A stretch of DNA of 18,168 nucleotides from RGIG1934 sp964492545 (GTDB lineage: Bacteria > Bacillota > Clostridia > Lachnospirales > Lachnospiraceae): the NCBI GenBank assembly GCA_964492545.1, contig CAZBKO010000039.1, positions 1 to 18,168 of the forward strand, given 5' to 3'. The position numbers and the translations under genes are program-made. Below the pieces are notes generated by a model, which saw only the letters and a program-made list of their open reading frames with translations, was not told the origin of the DNA and ran no database searches. Positions 15,538 through 18,168 of this stretch are shown here, one piece after another. How positions within the stretch are numbered: the first letter of the stretch is position 1; each line of letters begins with the position of its first letter.

Positions 15538-16370
15538 TACTCAAAAACGTTAATTATATATATGGAGAGGGAACTGCAGACAGAACCCATGCACTTAAGG
15601 ATATTAATATTGATATTCCGGATGGACAGTTTATAGGTCTTATTGGTCATACCGGCTCAGGCAAATCCACATTGATACAGCATTTTAATGGACTTGTTAA
15701 GCCTACAGGCGGTGAGATTCTCTACAATGGCGAGAATATAGATGCAGAGGGCTTTAGTAAGAAGAAGCTTAGATGTGAGGTAGGACTTGTATTTCAGTAT
15801 CCGGAGCATCAGCTGTTTGAAATTGATGTGCTGACAGATGTTGCCTATGGACCTAAGAATCAGGGATTATCTAAAGAGGATGCAATCAATAAGGCAAAGG
15901 AAGCACTGAGCATAGTTGGTGTGGATGAAGCATTATATACCAAATCACCATTTGAATTATCAGGCGGGCAGAAGAGAAGAGTTGCCATAGCAGGAATACT
16001 TGCAATGGACCCGAAGATATTAATACTTGATGAGCCAACGGCAGGACTTGACCCAAAGGGGCGGGACAGTATCCTCAATCAGCTTAAGAAGATTCACGAA
16101 CAAAAGCACATTACAATCATACTTGTATCACATAGTATGGAGGATGTTGCAAAATATGTTGAGAGAATTATAGTTATGAATAAGGGTAGGGTAATGTACG
16201 ACGACACTCCTAAGAGTGTATTTACACATTATAAGGAACTTGAAAATATAGGACTTGCAGCACCACAGATAACATACCTGATGCACCGAATGAGCGAAGA
16301 GGGCTGGAATGTGGATGCAAATGCGACAACAATAGAAGAGGCTTTGAAAGGAATAACAGGCAATGCTTAA
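15528..16370 (+). CDS. ecfA2: ECF transporter ATPase EcfA2 (CbiO-like)
   Basis: Second ATPase of the energy-coupling module, 280 residues, forming a heterodimer with EcfA1 that couples to EcfT. Walker A is GHTGSGKST at 40-48, the Q-loop is LVFQYPEHQLF, the signature LSGGQ is at 144-148, Walker B ends in Glu 169 (ILDEPTAGLDP) and the switch His is 202. The YPEHQLF Q-loop and the C-terminal HYKELENIGLAAPQITYLMHRM identify it as EcfA2 in contrast to EcfA1. It overlaps ecfA1 by 10 bases and ecfT by 8 bases, implying coupled translation and fixed stoichiometry. Confidence 0.95.
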   Translation: MSLVLKNVNYIYGEGTADRTHALKDINIDIPDGQFIGLIGHTGSGKSTLIQHFNGLVKPTGGEILYNGENIDAEGFSKKKLRCEVGLVFQYPEHQLFEIDVLTDVAYGPKNQGLSKEDAINKAKEALSIVGVDEALYTKSPFELSGGQKRRVAIAGILAMDPKILILDEPTAGLDPKGRDSILNQLKKIHEQKHITIILVSHSMEDVAKYVERIIVMNKGRVMYDDTPKSVFTHYKELENIGLAAPQITYLMHRMSEEGWNVDANATTIEEALKGITGNA

Positions 16371-17172
16371 GGACATAACAATAGGTCAGTATTACCACGA
16401 AAATTCAATAATACACCGCCTTGATCCAAGAGTAAAATTATTTGGAACAATGGTATTTCTTATATCTTTGTTTATTTCTGACACTGTATTTGGATATGCG
16501 GTTGCAACAGTGGCACTTTTATGCGTGATTAAACTGTCACGTGTTCCGTTTAAATTTATTGTAAAAGGATTAAAAGCAATCATCATACTGCTGGTTATCA
16601 GTGTCAGCTTTAATCTTTTTCTGACACCTGGAACAGTTGTGCTGAAATTGTGGGTATTTAAGATTACGAGGGAGGGAATTAAGACAGCCATACTCCTTGG
16701 CATAAGGCTTATATACCTGATTATTGGTTCATCAATGATGACGCTGACAACAACACCAAATGATTTGACAGATGGTCTTGAAAAATCACTTGGATTTCTG
16801 AAAAAAATACGAATACCTGTCCATGAAATTGCAATGATGATGTCGATTGCTTTAAGATTTATTCCTATTCTTATGGAAGAGGCTGACAAGATTATGAAAG
16901 CGCAGATGGCAAGAGGTGCAGATTTTGAAACAGGTGGTTTGTTTAAGAAGGCTAAGAATATGGTTCCACTTCTTGTACCATTATTTATTTCGGCATTTAG
17001 AAGAGCAAATGACCTTGCTACAGCAATGGATGCAAGATGCTACAGAGGTGGAGACGGACGAACTAAGATGAAGCCTCTTAAGTATAAGAAGGCAGATTAT
17101 GCTACATATTTTATTTATGTGTCATATCTTGCATTGGTAATAGCAGCAAATTGGGCATATACACTTTTGTAG
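16363..17172 (+). CDS. ecfT: ECF transporter transmembrane protein EcfT
   Basis: EcfT is the membrane scaffold linking the two ATPases to the substrate-binding S component. The 269-residue product has the conserved N-terminus GQYYHENSIIHRLDPRVK, about 5-6 hydrophobic segments, and the two coupling motifs: AQMARGADF at about residues 180-188 (Ala-Arg-Gly) and MDARCYRGG at about 222-230, where the second is Ala-Arg-Cys instead of Ala-Arg-Gly, a variant common in this group as far as I know. It begins 8 bases inside ecfA2. This module is shared by many S components, so the substrate is not determined here. Confidence 0.94.
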   Translation: MLKDITIGQYYHENSIIHRLDPRVKLFGTMVFLISLFISDTVFGYAVATVALLCVIKLSRVPFKFIVKGLKAIIILLVISVSFNLFLTPGTVVLKLWVFKITREGIKTAILLGIRLIYLIIGSSMMTLTTTPNDLTDGLEKSLGFLKKIRIPVHEIAMMMSIALRFIPILMEEADKIMKAQMARGADFETGGLFKKAKNMVPLLVPLFISAFRRANDLATAMDARCYRGGDGRTKMKPLKYKKADYATYFIYVSYLALVIAANWAYTLL

Positions 17173-17198
17173 ATTGCCCCACGAAAGGAATTATTACA

Positions 17199-17939
17199 TT
17201 GAAACGAGTAAAACTCATAATTGCTTATGATGGAACAAATTACTGCGGCTGGCAGAAACAGATAAATGGAATTACAGTAGAGGAAGTAATCAATACAAAG
17301 CTTACAGAACTTCTTAAGGAAGATATTTGCGTAATCGGCGCAAGTCGTACTGACTCAGGCGTGCATGCCCTTGGCAACGTTGCAGTATTTGATACAGAGA
17401 CAAAAATACCGGCAGAGAAAATATCATTTGCGCTTAATCAGCGGCTTCCGGAGGATATAACTATTCAACATTCAGAAGAGGTTCCACTTGATTTTCACCC
17501 AAGATTCTGCAACAGCACAAAAACATATGAATACAAGATTTTGAATAGAACATTTGATATGCCGGTGATGAGACTCTACACGCATTTTGTATATATGCCC
17601 CTTGATGTGGAAAAAATGAGAAGGGCAGCAGAGTATATTATTGGTGAGCATGATTTTAAGAGCTTTTGCTCACAGCGAACTCAGGTCACGGATACAGTCA
17701 GAACAATATATTCCCTTGATATTTCAAAGGATGAAACAAATGATGTTATTTCATTTAGAATCAGTGGAAATGGTTTCCTTTATAACATGGTGCGCATAAT
17801 CATTGGAACACTTATTAAGGTTGGATTATCTGTATATCCGCCTGAGCATGTAGGCGAGATAATTGAGGCCAGAGATAGAAATGTAGCGGGGCCAAAAGCA
17901 CCTGCAAAGGGTTTGACGCTCATTGAAATAAAATATTAA
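17199..17939 (+). CDS. truA: tRNA pseudouridine(38-40) synthase TruA
   Basis: TruA converts uridines 38, 39 and 40 of the tRNA anticodon stem-loop to pseudouridine. The opening KLIIAYDGTNYCGWQ and the catalytic motif ASRTDSGVHALGN are diagnostic; the nucleophile is Asp 52. The later motifs DFKSFC and FRISGNGFLYNMVRIIIGTLIKVG complete the family pattern. The start is TTG 17199, since the conserved N-terminus begins there and AAAGGA at 17184-17189 is 9 bases upstream; an upstream in-frame TTG at 17151 lies inside ecfT and would add nonhomologous residues. The length of 246 residues is normal. It is 26 bases after ecfT and ends the ecf transcription unit. Confidence 0.95.
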   Translation: MKRVKLIIAYDGTNYCGWQKQINGITVEEVINTKLTELLKEDICVIGASRTDSGVHALGNVAVFDTETKIPAEKISFALNQRLPEDITIQHSEEVPLDFHPRFCNSTKTYEYKILNRTFDMPVMRLYTHFVYMPLDVEKMRRAAEYIIGEHDFKSFCSQRTQVTDTVRTIYSLDISKDETNDVISFRISGNGFLYNMVRIIIGTLIKVGLSVYPPEHVGEIIEARDRNVAGPKAPAKGLTLIEIKY

Positions 17940-17955
17940 AAAAAATATTTTTGGC

Positions 17956-17984
17956 TTGACACACGTGGGTCGATGTAATATAAT
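17956..17984 (+). promoter_or_regulatory. Consensus sigma-A promoter for rplM
   Basis: TTGACA (17956-17961) and TATAAT (17979-17984), both perfect consensus hexamers, are separated by the optimal 17 bases. It lies just after truA and drives rplM (and presumably rpsI beyond the window), as expected for a highly expressed ribosomal operon. Confidence 0.9.
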
Positions 17985-17990
17985 AACTTA

Positions 17991-18082
17991 CTGTGACAGC
18001 GTATGCGAAAAGTACTAGAACCAAAGCCCCGGTAATAGTATTTATCATAAATGAAATTAAATTTATATTAGGAGGTAAACCA
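17991..18082 (+). ncRNA. 5' leader of rplM, candidate L13 autoregulatory leader
   Basis: About 92 bases separate the predicted transcription start from the rplM ATG. A possible stem with an internal loop pairs TACT...ACC with GGT...AGTA at about 18013-18040, before the AGGAGG at 18070-18075. An L13-responsive leader has been described upstream of rplM in Bacillus relatives; whether this is the same element cannot be decided by eye. Confidence 0.35.
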
Positions 18083-18168
18083 ATGAAGAGTTACATGGCA
18101 AGTCCAGCAACAATTGAAAGAAAATGGTATGTAGTTGACGCTACAGGATATACATTAGGTCGTTTAGC
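18083..18168 (+). CDS. rplM: 50S ribosomal protein L13 (partial, 3' end outside window)
   Basis: Only the first 28 codons are present: MKSYMASPATIERKWYVVDA followed by TGYTLGRLA, the diagnostic N-terminus of L13, an early-assembly 50S protein. AGGAGG at 18070-18075 precedes ATG 18083 by 7 bases. It follows a strong promoter and is normally cotranscribed with rpsI. Confidence 0.93.
   Translation, partial: MKSYMASPATIERKWYVVDATGYTLGRL

Noticed and set aside
16392..16889. Antisense open frame (165 codons) opposite ecfT
   Set aside because: A mirror of the ecfT codon pattern; no family resemblance and no start signals.
17151..17198. N-terminal extension of truA from TTG 17151
   Set aside because: It lies inside ecfT, adds residues not found in TruA, and the Shine-Dalgarno at 17184-17189 points to TTG 17199.
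17931..17952. Terminator after truA
   Set aside because: The only hairpin is AAATATT/AATATTT, a 7-bp all-AT stem overlapping the stop codon; too weak to call.

Overview
The window is an AT-rich segment of a low-GC Firmicute. Gene content and order (rpsD-rpoA-rplQ ... ecfA1-ecfA2-ecfT-truA-rplM), the lengthened ribosomal protein L17, strong AGGAGG-type ribosome binding sites, a DUF1292 protein and a dipicolinate synthase subunit point to a spore-forming Clostridia lineage, most likely Lachnospiraceae. The assignment rests on recognised protein families only; no search was run.

Layout. (1) 1-2244: end of the ribosomal/RNA polymerase operon, rpsD, rpoA (interrupted by a 10-N placeholder) and rplQ, closed by a clear intrinsic terminator. 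(2) 2269-8159: a second transcription unit with its own promoter, holding prfC (release factor 3), two half-transporter genes forming a heterodimeric ABC exporter, and a single-pass membrane protein of unknown function, again closed by a terminator. (3) 8198-9826: a GNAT acetyltransferase, a LURP-one-related (YxjI-type) protein and dpaB/spoVFB. A terminator-like hairpin overlaps the dpaB ribosome binding site. (4) 9819-11002: a damaged junction. A fragment of an asnB-type asparagine synthetase (minus strand, 5' end missing, one frameshift) abuts a YitT-family membrane protein (plus strand, N-terminus missing). Both lose their starts at the same dozen bases, so this is a rearrangement breakpoint or an assembly chimera. 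(5) 11020-13163: a compact operon of DUF2975 membrane protein, small XRE-type regulator and DUF4173 membrane protein. (6) 13178-14534: a DUF1292 gene with an apparent one-base deletion, tail-to-tail with a minus-strand SLC13/ArsB-like transporter. (7) 14609-17939: the energy-coupling module ecfA1-ecfA2-ecfT with overlapping genes, then truA. (8) 17956-18168: a perfect-consensus promoter, a leader of about 90 nt and the start of rplM.

In many Firmicutes rplQ is followed directly by ecfA1. Here about 12.4 kb separates them, and the ecf unit has its own promoter. Three independent sequence defects (the N run in rpoA, the asnB frameshift, the DUF1292 frameshift) plus the double-truncated junction suggest a draft or metagenome-derived assembly, so the broken genes should be read with that in mind. 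I found no mobile element, CRISPR array, tRNA or rRNA, and no intergenic stretch longer than 300 bases. I do not see a convincing new multi-gene system. The most biologically interesting points are the hairpin that could both terminate transcription and mask the dpaB ribosome binding site, and the DUF2975/XRE/DUF4173 operon.
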